DNA from: UBA2705 sp963977125
GTDB taxonomy: Bacteria; Pseudomonadota; Alphaproteobacteria; Micavibrionales; Micavibrionaceae
Length of the DNA: 64,000 bases
Assembly (NCBI GenBank): GCA_963977125.1
Contig: CAXBNJ010000002.1
Span: 372,001-436,000, forward strand
Reading direction: 5' to 3'
Every line of letters starts with the position of its first letter. Positions within the stretch are counted from its first letter, which is position 1. The position numbers were made by a program, and so were the translations under genes. Under the pieces are notes generated by a model. That model was given only the letters and a program-made list of their open reading frames with translations, made no database searches and had not been told where the DNA came from. Positions 42,827 to 50,307 of this stretch are shown in pieces.

Positions 42827-43881
42827 CTTTATCAAAACAAAAGACCTTCTTGTTAATCGCTCTGACTTTGCCATTTCTGGTTTTAGGCTATCTAAGCTTA
42901 ACAAATCACAAAGCACAAAACTCTGGCACAGAATGGCGCGTCGAGATATCGGGTTATGACCCACGCGATTTATTGCATGGGCGTTATTTGCGTTATCAAA
43001 TTGAATGGAAAAGACACGGCGCCACCATCAATAGCGCCAAGAACACAGAAAAATCGCTCTGCCTCAAGCCGATATCGAAAAACAGCCTTGTGCCTAAAGC
43101 TGAGCTCATCGACAGCAACAGCGCCACCGATCAACGCAGCTGCGCATCGATTATAGCCCCCGGAAATAATGCCGATAATTGGAACTTGCGCCTGCGCCAA
43201 TATTACATTCCGGAAAGCTTCGCTGATACATTAGACCGCGCTTTCCGTCGCGGCGATCATAAATTTGAAATTAGTATTCGCGTGAGTGATGATAACAAAC
43301 TATCCATTGGTGACTTATATATTGATGGCAAGACAATGACTGAAGCCATTGACCTCCTAACGGATATCTATGCCAAGAGAACGCCTGAAGCTAGAAAAGA
43401 TTGGCATTTTCACATCACGCCATTAACGTCCTATTATAAAGATGATCAGCGCAGCTGTTACGCCTACACTATTGATTGGGCCGCGCATAATTATACGCCA
43501 CAACAAGGCGCAGATACTGAATCTCTCTGTTTAAATGAAACAGAAACAGACACAGACGGGGCAAAAACAACATTGGTCAGTAAGTTTGAAGGCTTGCCAA
43601 CACAGCAATGTGAAAGCACCCTTCAATCTGGTTATTCAGGTCGTAATGATTGGAATTACCCAGTGCGGACAATATGCCAGTTCGGTAAAGCTGCAAAGTT
43701 TTTAGATGACGCGTTAAAAAATCCAGAAAATCATTTTTATATCGCCAACACAATCATTACTCAGAACGCAAATGATAATACATTATCTTATAGCGATACG
43801 CTTTATATCAACGATCAAACCTTTAATGATGCCTATAAAACTTATAAAGCCGAAGAAGGTCACGCAGGCGAAGCACAGTAA
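42823..43881 (+). CDS. GDYXXLXY-domain membrane-anchored protein
   Basis: A 352-residue protein with one N-terminal membrane segment (about 8-28) and a periplasmic remainder. The region YDPRDLLHGRYLRYQIEW (about 46-63) matches the GDYXXLXY family, here as G-R-Y rather than G-D-Y. A second weaker module begins near residue 205 (DWHFHITPLTSYYKDD). Six or more cysteines in the periplasmic part may form disulfides. Function unknown; always encoded beside DUF2157 proteins. ATG 42823 overlaps the upstream stop by 4 nt, which I prefer to an in-frame start 66 nt earlier inside the DUF2157 gene. Confidence 0.75.
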   Translation: MTLSKQKTFLLIALTLPFLVLGYLSLTNHKAQNSGTEWRVEISGYDPRDLLHGRYLRYQIEWKRHGATINSAKNTEKSLCLKPISKNSLVPKAELIDSNSATDQRSCASIIAPGNNADNWNLRLRQYYIPESFADTLDRAFRRGDHKFEISIRVSDDNKLSIGDLYIDGKTMTEAIDLLTDIYAKRTPEARKDWHFHITPLTSYYKDDQRSCYAYTIDWAAHNYTPQQGADTESLCLNETETDTDGAKTTLVSKFEGLPTQQCESTLQSGYSGRNDWNYPVRTICQFGKAAKFLDDALKNPENHFYIANTIITQNANDNTLSYSDTLYINDQTFNDAYKTYKAEEGHAGEAQ

Positions 43882-43952
43882 TAAAGCTTCACTATCAGTA
43901 TGTTACAAAATAGACCTTGCGCAGAATCAAAAAAATGCGTTAGTCTTATTGC

Positions 43953-44054
43953 ATGATTGAGATAACATTTATCACAGCGCTAATTTCGACTCTTCTCGCA
44001 GCGGCAGCAGCCAACGCGGCGGCTTGCGCATGTGCGGCATCGCGCCGCTCATAA
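43953..44054 (+). CDS. Possible small hydrophobic peptide (33 residues)
   Basis: ATG at 43953 opens a 33-codon frame with a hydrophobic, alanine-rich core of about 22 residues (ITFITALISTLLAAAAANAA) and a C-terminal C-A-C then basic tail R-R-S. It could be a membrane-inserted peptide. There is no convincing ribosome-binding site, and I see no antisense RNA or second copy. Low confidence; it may be chance. Confidence 0.2.
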   Translation: MIEITFITALISTLLAAAAANAAACACAASRRS

Positions 44055-44091
44055 TCACGACCTCATAATACATCACAAATATATTTCTTAG

Positions 44092-44108
44092 ATCACTAAA
44101 ATAGTGAT
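44092..44108. promoter_or_regulatory. Perfect palindrome upstream of the aminotransferase
   Basis: ATCACTA-AAA-TAGTGAT, a 7-bp perfect inverted repeat 29 nt before the aminotransferase start. It could be a regulator's binding site; no regulator is known for it. Confidence 0.3.
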
Positions 44109-44137
44109 AAACTTGATGCAACATATATGGAGCCGTC

Positions 44138-45334
44138 ATGGAGTATCTCGAGTCAGAAAGTCAAATGGACTATCGCAAAAAAAAATTACAATATCGCCCA
44201 ATTTTTAGCACGTTATCGGCTAATCCCGGGGCAGAACTTATTCGCTATGGCCGCGACAAAGCGGGCAGCATAACATTAGCGCAAGGCCAAGGCGACGCGG
44301 CAACGCCTGACTTTATTTGCGATGCCGTTAACGAGGCCATGCGCGAGGGCAAGACATTTTATGGCTCGCCCATTGGTGAAGCGCCGCTGCGAGAGGAAAT
44401 CTCAGCCTATTACAAACGTATATTCGACCTCGACCTGCCGACTAACCGTATTTTTGTCACCAATTCAGGCACAACGGCGATGGATTATGCCCTGACCGCT
44501 TTGCTTGACCCCGGCGATGACGTTATTGCCATTACACCAATTTGGAAAAACCTCCTTAATGCGATTGAAGTCGCCGAAGCCAATGCCATTGAAGTGCCAC
44601 TAAACGAAAATAATGGCCGCTGGACACTCGACCTTGATAAGGTTTTCGATAGTGTCACCGATAAAACCCGCGCAATCTTGATTGTCAGCCCGTCTAACCC
44701 GACAGGCTGGGTTATTAGCCCTGATGAAATCAAAGCGCTGCTAGAGTTTTCGCGCAAAACAGGTATTTGGATTGTCGCCGATGAAGTTTATAACCGCCTG
44801 ACCTTATTTGAAGACCACGCTCCAAGCTTCCTTGAATATTCACAAGAGCGCGATTTCCTTCTCACCGTTAACAGCTTTTCTAAAGCATGGGCAATGACCG
44901 GTTGGCGTCTTGGCTGGCTGGTTGGCCCTCCATGCGCTGAAGCGATTATCCGCGATATTGCCCTCTATAACACTATGGGCCCACCCACGCCGCTTCAATA
45001 TGGCGGCATTGCCGCATTGCGCGACGGGGAAGAGTTTATTAAGTGCCAAAAGCAAGCATGGATAAGTAATCGTGAGATTTTAATTGAACGCTTTAAAGAT
45101 CATCCACGCATTAATATGACTCCGCCCGATGCAACATTCTATAGTTTCTTTAGAATTGAAGGCGAAGATAAATGTGTATCTATGTGTAAAGATCTGGTTG
45201 ATGATGTCGGCCTCGTCCTTGCCCCCGGTATTGGCTTTGGTAAAGATTGCGCAGGGTATTTACGCCTCTGCTATGCGGTATCGGAAGATCTTCTTAATGA
45301 AGCGCTTGACCGCTTAGAAAAAGCTGTGCGATAA
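44138..45334 (+). CDS. Class I/II pyridoxal-phosphate aminotransferase
   Basis: A 398-residue fold-type I aminotransferase. The PLP lysine is in SFSKAWAMTGWRLGWL (Lys at about 249), with the Arg for the substrate carboxylate at the usual places and the PLP-ring Asp in WIVADEVYNRL. The segment SPSNPTGWVISPDEIKALL is family standard. It is closest to the AspC/alanine aminotransferase-like enzymes of Alphaproteobacteria, but specificity cannot be read from the sequence. GGAG is 6 nt before the start. The SpoU methyltransferase gene follows 42 nt later. Confidence 0.88.
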   Translation: MEYLESESQMDYRKKKLQYRPIFSTLSANPGAELIRYGRDKAGSITLAQGQGDAATPDFICDAVNEAMREGKTFYGSPIGEAPLREEISAYYKRIFDLDLPTNRIFVTNSGTTAMDYALTALLDPGDDVIAITPIWKNLLNAIEVAEANAIEVPLNENNGRWTLDLDKVFDSVTDKTRAILIVSPSNPTGWVISPDEIKALLEFSRKTGIWIVADEVYNRLTLFEDHAPSFLEYSQERDFLLTVNSFSKAWAMTGWRLGWLVGPPCAEAIIRDIALYNTMGPPTPLQYGGIAALRDGEEFIKCQKQAWISNREILIERFKDHPRINMTPPDATFYSFFRIEGEDKCVSMCKDLVDDVGLVLAPGIGFGKDCAGYLRLCYAVSEDLLNEALDRLEKAVR

Positions 45335-45376
45335 AGCTTAAATCTTACAAATAAAATAAAAAACGGATGTGAAACA

Positions 45377-45922
45377 ATGAGTGTAAATAGAGGCTATTTT
45401 GGTATTGGCGTTGAAGGCATTACCAAAGAAAGTAATTTGGGCAATCTAACGCGATCCGCTCATGCTTTTGGTGCGAATTTCTTTTTCACAGTCTCCCCGC
45501 GCGTTGACTATAAAAAAGTAAAATCCACTGATACCTCTAAAGCTTTTGATAGCGTCCCCTATAATCAATATGACAGCCTTGACCAATTTGTATTGCCCCA
45601 AGGCTGTCAGCTTGTCGGTGTGGAGCTTGTTGAAGATTCAATTGAACTGCCAAGCTTTCGCCACCCAACGCGCGCCGCGTACATACTCGGCTCCGAAATG
45701 GGTAATTTGTCCGACGAAGCGCAAGCACGCTGCGATCACATCATAAAAATCCCCATGCATTTTTGTATTAATGTCGGTGTATGTGGCGCCTTGGTCATGT
45801 ATGACCGCCTGATTTCCACCAGCCGTTTCGCCCCGCGCCCCGTACGTGCCGGCGGTCCAACAGAACAAATTGTCAACCACGGCAAAGGTTTGCGCATTAA
45901 ATTGCGTACGCCTCAGGAATAA
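45377..45922 (+). CDS. SpoU/TrmH-type RNA 2'-O-methyltransferase
   Basis: A 181-residue SPOUT-fold enzyme. Motif 2, which includes the trefoil knot, reads AYILGSEMGNLSDEAQARCD followed by IIKIPMHFCINVGVCGALVMYDRL. Motif 1 is GNLTRSAHAFGAN near the N-terminus (Asn and Arg). The Ser-Leu-Asn-Val-Ser of the family is C-I-N-V-G here, a moderate change. It should methylate a ribose 2'-OH in tRNA or rRNA using SAM. The short length (about 180) suits TrmL/TrmH-like tRNA enzymes. The start follows GGATGTGA. It is a likely co-transcription partner of the aminotransferase gene. Confidence 0.82.
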   Translation: MSVNRGYFGIGVEGITKESNLGNLTRSAHAFGANFFFTVSPRVDYKKVKSTDTSKAFDSVPYNQYDSLDQFVLPQGCQLVGVELVEDSIELPSFRHPTRAAYILGSEMGNLSDEAQARCDHIIKIPMHFCINVGVCGALVMYDRLISTSRFAPRPVRAGGPTEQIVNHGKGLRIKLRTPQE

Positions 45923-45973
45923 AATGTGCCAGAGGCTTCGTATTTACGAGCTTAGAAATAAGGAAAATCAAAT

Positions 45974-46699
45974 ATGGAGCAGATCAGTGAACATTTTTGG
46001 ATCTTCTTATTGTTGCTTGCCTTCATATTCGGCTTCACTATTTCAATATGCAGAAAAATATATATTCAGATTAAATCGCCATTAAGAAACGCCACGATAA
46101 TTGGCTATCGCTATTCAAGAAAACCATTCTGGGCGACAATTTATATGCCCACACGTTTCTGGCCTGTTATCACATATGACGAGCCGCAATATGGAGAGAA
46201 TGTTGCCGTAAAATCATTAAATTTATTAATTCCAGAGAACCACAAAATTAAGTTACGCATGCATAAAGAGCGATTTTCTCACTTCTTTATTTTTGTAGAC
46301 GTTCTGCTCCTTCATTATGTGGCAACTATAATGTTTGCATTGTTTTTTCTTGATCTATTGGAAACGTTGGCACCTATTGGCTATTTCATAGTTTTTAGTA
46401 TCTTTGGGCTTAGTCTAACTCATTTTGCACTGCATGACTGGTTGATGAGAAAACAGCTCGGCACGAAGCAAGCCTTGCATGAAAATATAAAAAGCGAGAA
46501 ACCAGAAAACTACGAAAACTACACAGAACTGGATTTCACAAGAATTGAAAATGCTGAGCTTGTGACATATCAAGAAGCTATGGCACATTATTACAAAGAA
46601 AGTAAATATATGCGCACATCTTGGCTGCAGAACTTATATCTGTGCGCTATAGCGGTCTTCATACTTTATATTAATTGGACGATAAAAGGGGTGCTATAG
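45974..46699 (+). CDS. Unknown membrane protein
   Basis: A 241-residue protein with about four hydrophobic segments: 8-27, 113-132, 135-155 and 222-238. Between the first two lies a soluble section with WATIYMPTRFWPVITYDEPQ, which recalls DUF3592-like proteins, but I cannot confirm the family. A charged stretch (about 165-215) is probably cytoplasmic. AAGGAAA precedes the start. It lies between the SpoU and Nudix genes, same strand. Confidence 0.5.
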   Translation: MEQISEHFWIFLLLLAFIFGFTISICRKIYIQIKSPLRNATIIGYRYSRKPFWATIYMPTRFWPVITYDEPQYGENVAVKSLNLLIPENHKIKLRMHKERFSHFFIFVDVLLLHYVATIMFALFFLDLLETLAPIGYFIVFSIFGLSLTHFALHDWLMRKQLGTKQALHENIKSEKPENYENYTELDFTRIENAELVTYQEAMAHYYKESKYMRTSWLQNLYLCAIAVFILYINWTIKGVL

Positions 46700-46727
46700 C
46701 GAACAAACTCTACCAATTGGAAAACAT

Positions 46728-47210
46728 ATGCATCCACCATTTCATGACCGCTGGGGCGACGCAGTAAACACAGCAGATAAAACCCCACATATCGAACCCC
46801 GCTCAGGCGCTTGGCTTGTACTTGTATCAAAAGGCTGCGTATTGCTTACTTATCCAAATTTTGCGCCAGATATAGCCGATTTACCCGGTGGCGGGATAGA
46901 TAGTGGCGAGACAGCGAAACAAGCCGCTTTGCGTGAATTAACGGAAGAGACGGGCTTAACCCTTCCAAGCGATAGTGACGTCCAGAAAAGCCATCGCCAG
47001 ACGGTGAATTTCTATGCGGATGATGTCGATAAATTTTGGATCTATCAGCAAGAATTCTTCCTCATCTCCACCGCCATAGATTCACTGTATTTTAAAGGAC
47101 GCCGACAAACGCCTGAGGGCGATTGCCAGTGGGTTGATATCAAGACACTACCGGCACACCCCATTAATGCCGCACATAAAAAAGCTCTACAAGCGCTGTC
47201 TATCATCTAG
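46728..47210 (+). CDS. Nudix hydrolase
   Basis: A 160-residue pyrophosphohydrolase. The Nudix box is complete: GGGIDSGETAKQAALRELTEE followed by TGL in the form G-x5-E-x7-R-E-U-x-E-E-x-G-U. It hydrolyses nucleoside diphosphates linked to another moiety; substrate not evident. The C-terminal last 24 nt overlap the 3' end of the HTH gene on the other strand. Starts after GGAAA. Confidence 0.87.
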   Translation: MHPPFHDRWGDAVNTADKTPHIEPRSGAWLVLVSKGCVLLTYPNFAPDIADLPGGGIDSGETAKQAALRELTEETGLTLPSDSDVQKSHRQTVNFYADDVDKFWIYQQEFFLISTAIDSLYFKGRRQTPEGDCQWVDIKTLPAHPINAAHKKALQALSII

Positions 47211-47435
47211 CGCCGCTACCGCATAAAAATCCATCAGTGATACATTTAAATATTCACTAATCAATAAAAGCCGCGCCGCCGAGACGCGGTTCTTGCCTAT
47301 TTCTATTTTTTGCAATTGTTGGAATGTTACGCCGATATGATGAGCAAGGCATGATTGTGTTATTTTACGCGCCCTACGCTGCGTTTTTATTTGTAGGCCG
47401 ATGGCTTTATTGATTTGACGTTCTTTTTCTAACAT
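47187..47435 (-). CDS. Small XRE regulator, copy 1 of the duplicated module
   Basis: An 82-residue XRE-type HTH protein. The HTH is IGVTFQQLQKIEIGKNRVSA (about 33-52), and this FQQLQKIE.GKNRVSA pattern is common in small alphaproteobacterial regulators. It is about 80 per cent identical over 72 residues to the protein at 49821-50039 and is preceded by the same structured RNA. GGGAG precedes two in-frame ATGs; I chose the second (47435), 8 nt away, over the one at 47441, which is too close. It ends with a 12-residue tail not in copy 2. It converges on the Nudix gene with a 24-nt overlap. Confidence 0.8.
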   Translation of the reverse strand: MLEKERQINKAIGLQIKTQRRARKITQSCLAHHIGVTFQQLQKIEIGKNRVSAARLLLISEYLNVSLMDFYAVAALDDRQRL

Positions 47436-47451
47436 GTTCATTCTCCCATTT

Positions 47452-47667
47452 TAAAAATTAAAACGGCCACCAGAGCATAAAGTCTCTGGCAGCCGGGGAG
47501 TTTCAACCGTCCAAGAACGGCGCAACGTATTCACGCAAGCGCTATTATATTTCGCTGCCCCCCCGACCATAAATCGAGAAAGCAACATCATTGGTAACGG
47601 CCCGATGCTGTCTTAAGGCCGTCTTGGAGAGGTTGAAAGCCCCAACGCGATTAACCAATCGCGCTAT
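47452..47667 (-). ncRNA. Novel structured RNA / leader, copy 1
   Basis: Transcription should start near 47666 from the conserved promoter and end at the hairpin 47464-47495 followed by T-rich DNA. On the minus strand the RNA has a 5' hairpin CGCGATT/AATCGCG, then a long closing helix. Its parts are GGGG/CCCC, an 8-bp TTTCAACC/GGTTGAAA, a TC/C internal loop and a 7-bp TCCAAGA/TCTTGGA. Inside are hairpins CAGCATC/GATGTTG and a G-U-rich CTTTCTCG/CGGGGGGG. Copy 2 shares this plan with compensated changes. The XRE gene starts 17 nt after the element, so it is either a stand-alone RNA or a leader with a terminator. Confidence 0.75.
47453..47495 (-). terminator. Terminator of structured RNA copy 1
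   Basis: On the minus strand, CGGC-TG-CCAGAG pairs with CTCTGG-TG-GCCG around an 8-nt loop, followed by TTTTAATTTTT. It lies just upstream of the XRE ribosome-binding site, as in a transcription attenuator. Confidence 0.7.
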
Positions 47668-47672
47668 GGCTA

Positions 47673-47700
47673 ACTATAAGGAATGAAGGAGAATATGCAA
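47673..47700 (-). promoter_or_regulatory. Promoter of structured RNA copy 1
   Basis: On the minus strand TTGCAT (47700-47695) and TATAGT (47678-47673) are 16 nt apart. The same boxes and spacing occur in copy 2, while the spacer differs, which supports function. Confidence 0.65.
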
Positions 47701-47901
47701 GAAAAAGTCATAGATCAAAGCTGCTGCTCGCAGCTAAATCAAAAAAGAGAAAAGCTATTAAAGATGAGGAAAAGACTGCGCCATATCATGGATTTGCTTT
47801 CATCCGCTGGATATGGCAGCCTCTTGCGAGGTCTTAGACGAGGATTCTATGAAGAGCCTCTTACCTTTATAGTATACAGCATTTATAAATGCCACGCATA
47901 A
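47695..47901 (+). CDS. Small basic ORF upstream of structured RNA copy 1 (doubtful)
   Basis: A 68-codon frame with AAGGAGA 4-5 nt before the ATG, basic and Cys-containing (MQEKVIDQSCCSQLNQKR). The first six codons are shared with copy 2, but that stretch is the -35 region of the minus-strand promoter, which explains the conservation. In copy 2 the frame ends after 15 codons. It may be real but is weakly supported. Confidence 0.25.
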   Translation: MQEKVIDQSCCSQLNQKREKLLKMRKRLRHIMDLLSSAGYGSLLRGLRRGFYEEPLTFIVYSIYKCHA

Positions 47902-47928
47902 AAAATTATGAAAGAGGTAAAATGCCAA

Positions 47929-49734
47929 CTACATACTGACATTAGGCGCATGTAGGTTTACTGAGGTTTGTTTTTCTTCCGGCTCATTATTTCTCATCGT
48001 CACTAGAGCACCCTCTACGCTACTTTGAACATCACTTGCCGTTATTTTGTCTTTGTGCAGGATTTCTCCATTGTCTAAGGCTTGTCCCGTATCAAGACCA
48101 ATCTCCTCCAAAACAGCATCCAGACGACCATTTTCTTTTAATGATTCTATGTTGCCTTCAAAATCTTTGGCCATTTGTCCCGCGACATTAAGAACAAATG
48201 TTTTTTCGGAAAAAGTAAGGTCATCAAAATTATCATTAATCTGCTCTAGATAAAACTTATGCTCATAAAAGGGCATCGCATCATCAGATGGCCACGCGAC
48301 GAGACCTTCATTAAAACGCAGAGCCCCATAAAACTCTTGCAAGAATGTTCCCTCATTCCCCAGCAACAGATTCGCCTTTTCCTCTAAATCAGTGTAAAAA
48401 GCAAGTTGAGTAAAACCTTCGGTATATGTATCAAGCATATCGATATTTTTTATATGTTCACTTACCAGACTAGCGAATGCCTCTTTATGCTGATCTACAG
48501 CTCGCAACAGAGTCGCCTTTTGTTCACCATCCTCGCCCGAACTACTCAGCTTCTCTTCTAAATTTTCAATGCTTATTTTCTGTTCCAGTAATTGTCGTGG
48601 GAGCTCTGGCGATGACTTGAAAAGAGCACTGATAGACGTACCATCCTCCATTATAGTTGCCGACAGCTTCGTATCTATTTGACTATATAATGCGTCTGTA
48701 AAATGCCCTACGACGATAGCGTTGTATTCTTGATAATCATATTGGCGTCCAGAATAAAAACTTTGATCTTTGCCGATAAAAGGCTTTCCGTCGACAAAAG
48801 ATTCAAAGGTAAACTTATCATCAATATGTTCATTATAGACACCATATCTGCCCTCGATGGTGCCTTCGATAATATTTCCTGTAGCCGAAGAGATGATATA
48901 AGCATGTCCTGTTTGTGTATCTCCCTCATAATCAGGGGCAGCATTCCCCGACGCATAGAAATAGTTTGCTGCATATTTATAGCCATCTTGGTCATTTGCT
49001 TTACTCGGAAGCGCTTCATGCTCTAAGCGCTGCAAGATTATGCCTTCAACGATCGACATCGTCTCACAGTCAAACTCTATGGTTCCCGTACCATTTTCAA
49101 TATCTTTGCTTAACTCGTTAACATGCTGTGCTCTTTTCTCTGCCGTCCCTTGGTCATAAAGGTCGCTGCCTGGTGCTTTGCGCTGTAACCTATAGCTATC
49201 TAATCCAGGGACTTCAGCTATTTTAGCCGAAGTCGCCTCGCTTATAAACTTTTCCCAACTCGCGCGATCTTGCTTACTCCAGACTTCTTTGCTGAGCAAA
49301 CCCTGAATATCGCTATCGTTAGCTATTTCACTAAGCACATTTTCCTGAACAGATTGCATGGTTCGCGTTAGCGCGTCTTCTACCGTTAAATCTATGGTTT
49401 GGTTATTACCCTTATATTGGCTTATATTGTCAATATACGCCTTAATCTCTTCATATCGTGTATTCTCGTCAACTTTTTCAGGGTCTAAGTCCGTAGCTGG
49501 TTGATATGCCCTGTTATCCAAATACTCCGACCCTGGTATAAGGCCCGTCTCTATTATATAGTTGAAGTTAATAACACGATTGTCATAGTCCTCGGGCGTG
49601 TTAACGGCAGCATTAACCCCCAATATTTTAATTGATTGGTCATCCTGCGCATTATCCTCCCCGATTTCAAGAAGAGACTGCTCGCCCAAACTTAAATCAA
49701 AGAGATTGTTAACATAATCAGAAAAGCTTCCCAT
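47929..49734 (-). CDS. 601-residue unknown protein, possible transglutaminase/papain-like fold
   Basis: A 601-residue acidic protein without signal peptide or membrane segment; I do not recognise it. The only cysteine, C223, lies in IEFDCETMSI, followed about 54 residues later by GHAYIISSATGNIIEGT (H277, N287, E290). That Cys - His - acidic/Asn order, with the His in a strand before a short turn, resembles transglutaminase-like or papain-like cysteine enzymes. This is an inference without alignment. The N-terminal 200 and C-terminal 250 residues are largely helical. The gene lies between the two copies of the XRE/RNA module, downstream of XRE copy 2 by 86 nt, so it may be part of that transcription unit. 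Confidence 0.7.
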   Translation of the reverse strand: MGSFSDYVNNLFDLSLGEQSLLEIGEDNAQDDQSIKILGVNAAVNTPEDYDNRVINFNYIIETGLIPGSEYLDNRAYQPATDLDPEKVDENTRYEEIKAYIDNISQYKGNNQTIDLTVEDALTRTMQSVQENVLSEIANDSDIQGLLSKEVWSKQDRASWEKFISEATSAKIAEVPGLDSYRLQRKAPGSDLYDQGTAEKRAQHVNELSKDIENGTGTIEFDCETMSIVEGIILQRLEHEALPSKANDQDGYKYAANYFYASGNAAPDYEGDTQTGHAYIISSATGNIIEGTIEGRYGVYNEHIDDKFTFESFVDGKPFIGKDQSFYSGRQYDYQEYNAIVVGHFTDALYSQIDTKLSATIMEDGTSISALFKSSPELPRQLLEQKISIENLEEKLSSSGEDGEQKATLLRAVDQHKEAFASLVSEHIKNIDMLDTYTEGFTQLAFYTDLEEKANLLLGNEGTFLQEFYGALRFNEGLVAWPSDDAMPFYEHKFYLEQINDNFDDLTFSEKTFVLNVAGQMAKDFEGNIESLKENGRLDAVLEEIGLDTGQALDNGEILHKDKITASDVQSSVEGALVTMRNNEPEEKQTSVNLHAPNVSM

Positions 49735-49820
49735 ATATAAAATCTACCGTCTTGTTTTTCTCTACACATTATATAGATTTAAGCTTACTTTTTTATTAAC
49801 ACCAAGGCCGCTTCGACGCC

Positions 49821-50039
49821 TCAGCAATAGAAATCCATCAGCGGGATATCAAAATATTGACTGATCAATAAAAGCCGCGCCGCTGAAACGCGGTTTTTAC
49901 CGATTTCTATTTTTTGTAATTGCTGAAAGCTGACGCCGATATGCGCCGCTAGCATGGACTGGCTTATATTCAGCGCCCTGCGCTGCGCTCTTATTTGCTG
50001 TCCGATGGCTTTATTGATTTGACGTTCTTTTTCTAACAT
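49821..50039 (-). CDS. Small XRE regulator, copy 2 of the duplicated module
   Basis: A 72-residue XRE-type HTH protein with recognition region IGVSFQQLQKIEIGKNRVSA. It is about 80 per cent identical to the XRE protein at 47187-47435 but ends 11 residues earlier, at FYC. The start is the second of two in-frame ATGs, 8 nt after GGGAG; both ATGs and the ribosome-binding site are identical to copy 1. The structured RNA precedes it by 17 nt. The 601-residue gene follows on the same strand, 86 nt later, and is a probable target or co-transcribed partner. Confidence 0.8.
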   Translation of the reverse strand: MLEKERQINKAIGQQIRAQRRALNISQSMLAAHIGVSFQQLQKIEIGKNRVSAARLLLISQYFDIPLMDFYC

Positions 50040-50055
50040 GTTCATTCTCCCATTT

Positions 50056-50274
50056 TAAAAATTAAAACGGCCACCAGAGCATAAAGCCTCTGGCAGCCGG
50101 GGAGTTCGTAACCGTCAAATGAGCGGTGCAGCGTATTCACGCAAGCGCTATTATATTTCGCCACCTCCCCGACCATAAATCGAGAAAGCAGTATCATTGA
50201 TAATGGCCCGACACTGTCTTAAGGCCACATTTGAGAGGTTACGACACCCCGACGCGATTAACCAATCGCGCTAT
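50056..50274 (-). ncRNA. Novel structured RNA / leader, copy 2
   Basis: The second copy of the element at 47452-47667, with about 85 per cent identity by eye. On the minus strand the closing helices read TCGTAACC/GGTTACGA and TCAAATG/CATTTGA, against TTTCAACC/GGTTGAAA and TCCAAGA/TCTTGGA in copy 1. All six differing base pairs are changed on both sides, and the TC/C internal loop is unchanged. The inner hairpin is CAGTGTC/GATACTG in place of CAGCATC/GATGTTG, again with pairing kept. Segments CGAAATATAATAGCG and CTTTCTCGATTTATGG are identical. Promoter 50280-50307; terminator 50057-50099. Confidence 0.75.
50057..50099 (-). terminator. Terminator of structured RNA copy 2
   Basis: Same hairpin as in copy 1 (CGGC-TG-CCAGAG with CTCTGG-TG-GCCG, one loop base differs), followed by TTTTAATTTTT. 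Confidence 0.7.
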
Positions 50275-50279
50275 GTTTA

Positions 50280-50307
50280 ACTATAGGGAATGAGAGGTAA
50301 TATGCAA
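50280..50307 (-). promoter_or_regulatory. Promoter of structured RNA copy 2
   Basis: On the minus strand TTGCAT (50307-50302) and TATAGT (50285-50280) with a 16-nt spacer, as in copy 1. Confidence 0.65.

Noticed and set aside
48708..49026. Frames of about 100 codons on both strands inside the 601-residue gene
   Set aside because: They lie within the single long frame and have no start signal; the 601-residue frame is the simplest reading.
47452..50274. The duplicated RNA as 6S RNA
   Set aside because: The long closing stem and length recall 6S RNA, but the interior holds at least two hairpins at a junction instead of a single irregular stem through a central bubble.
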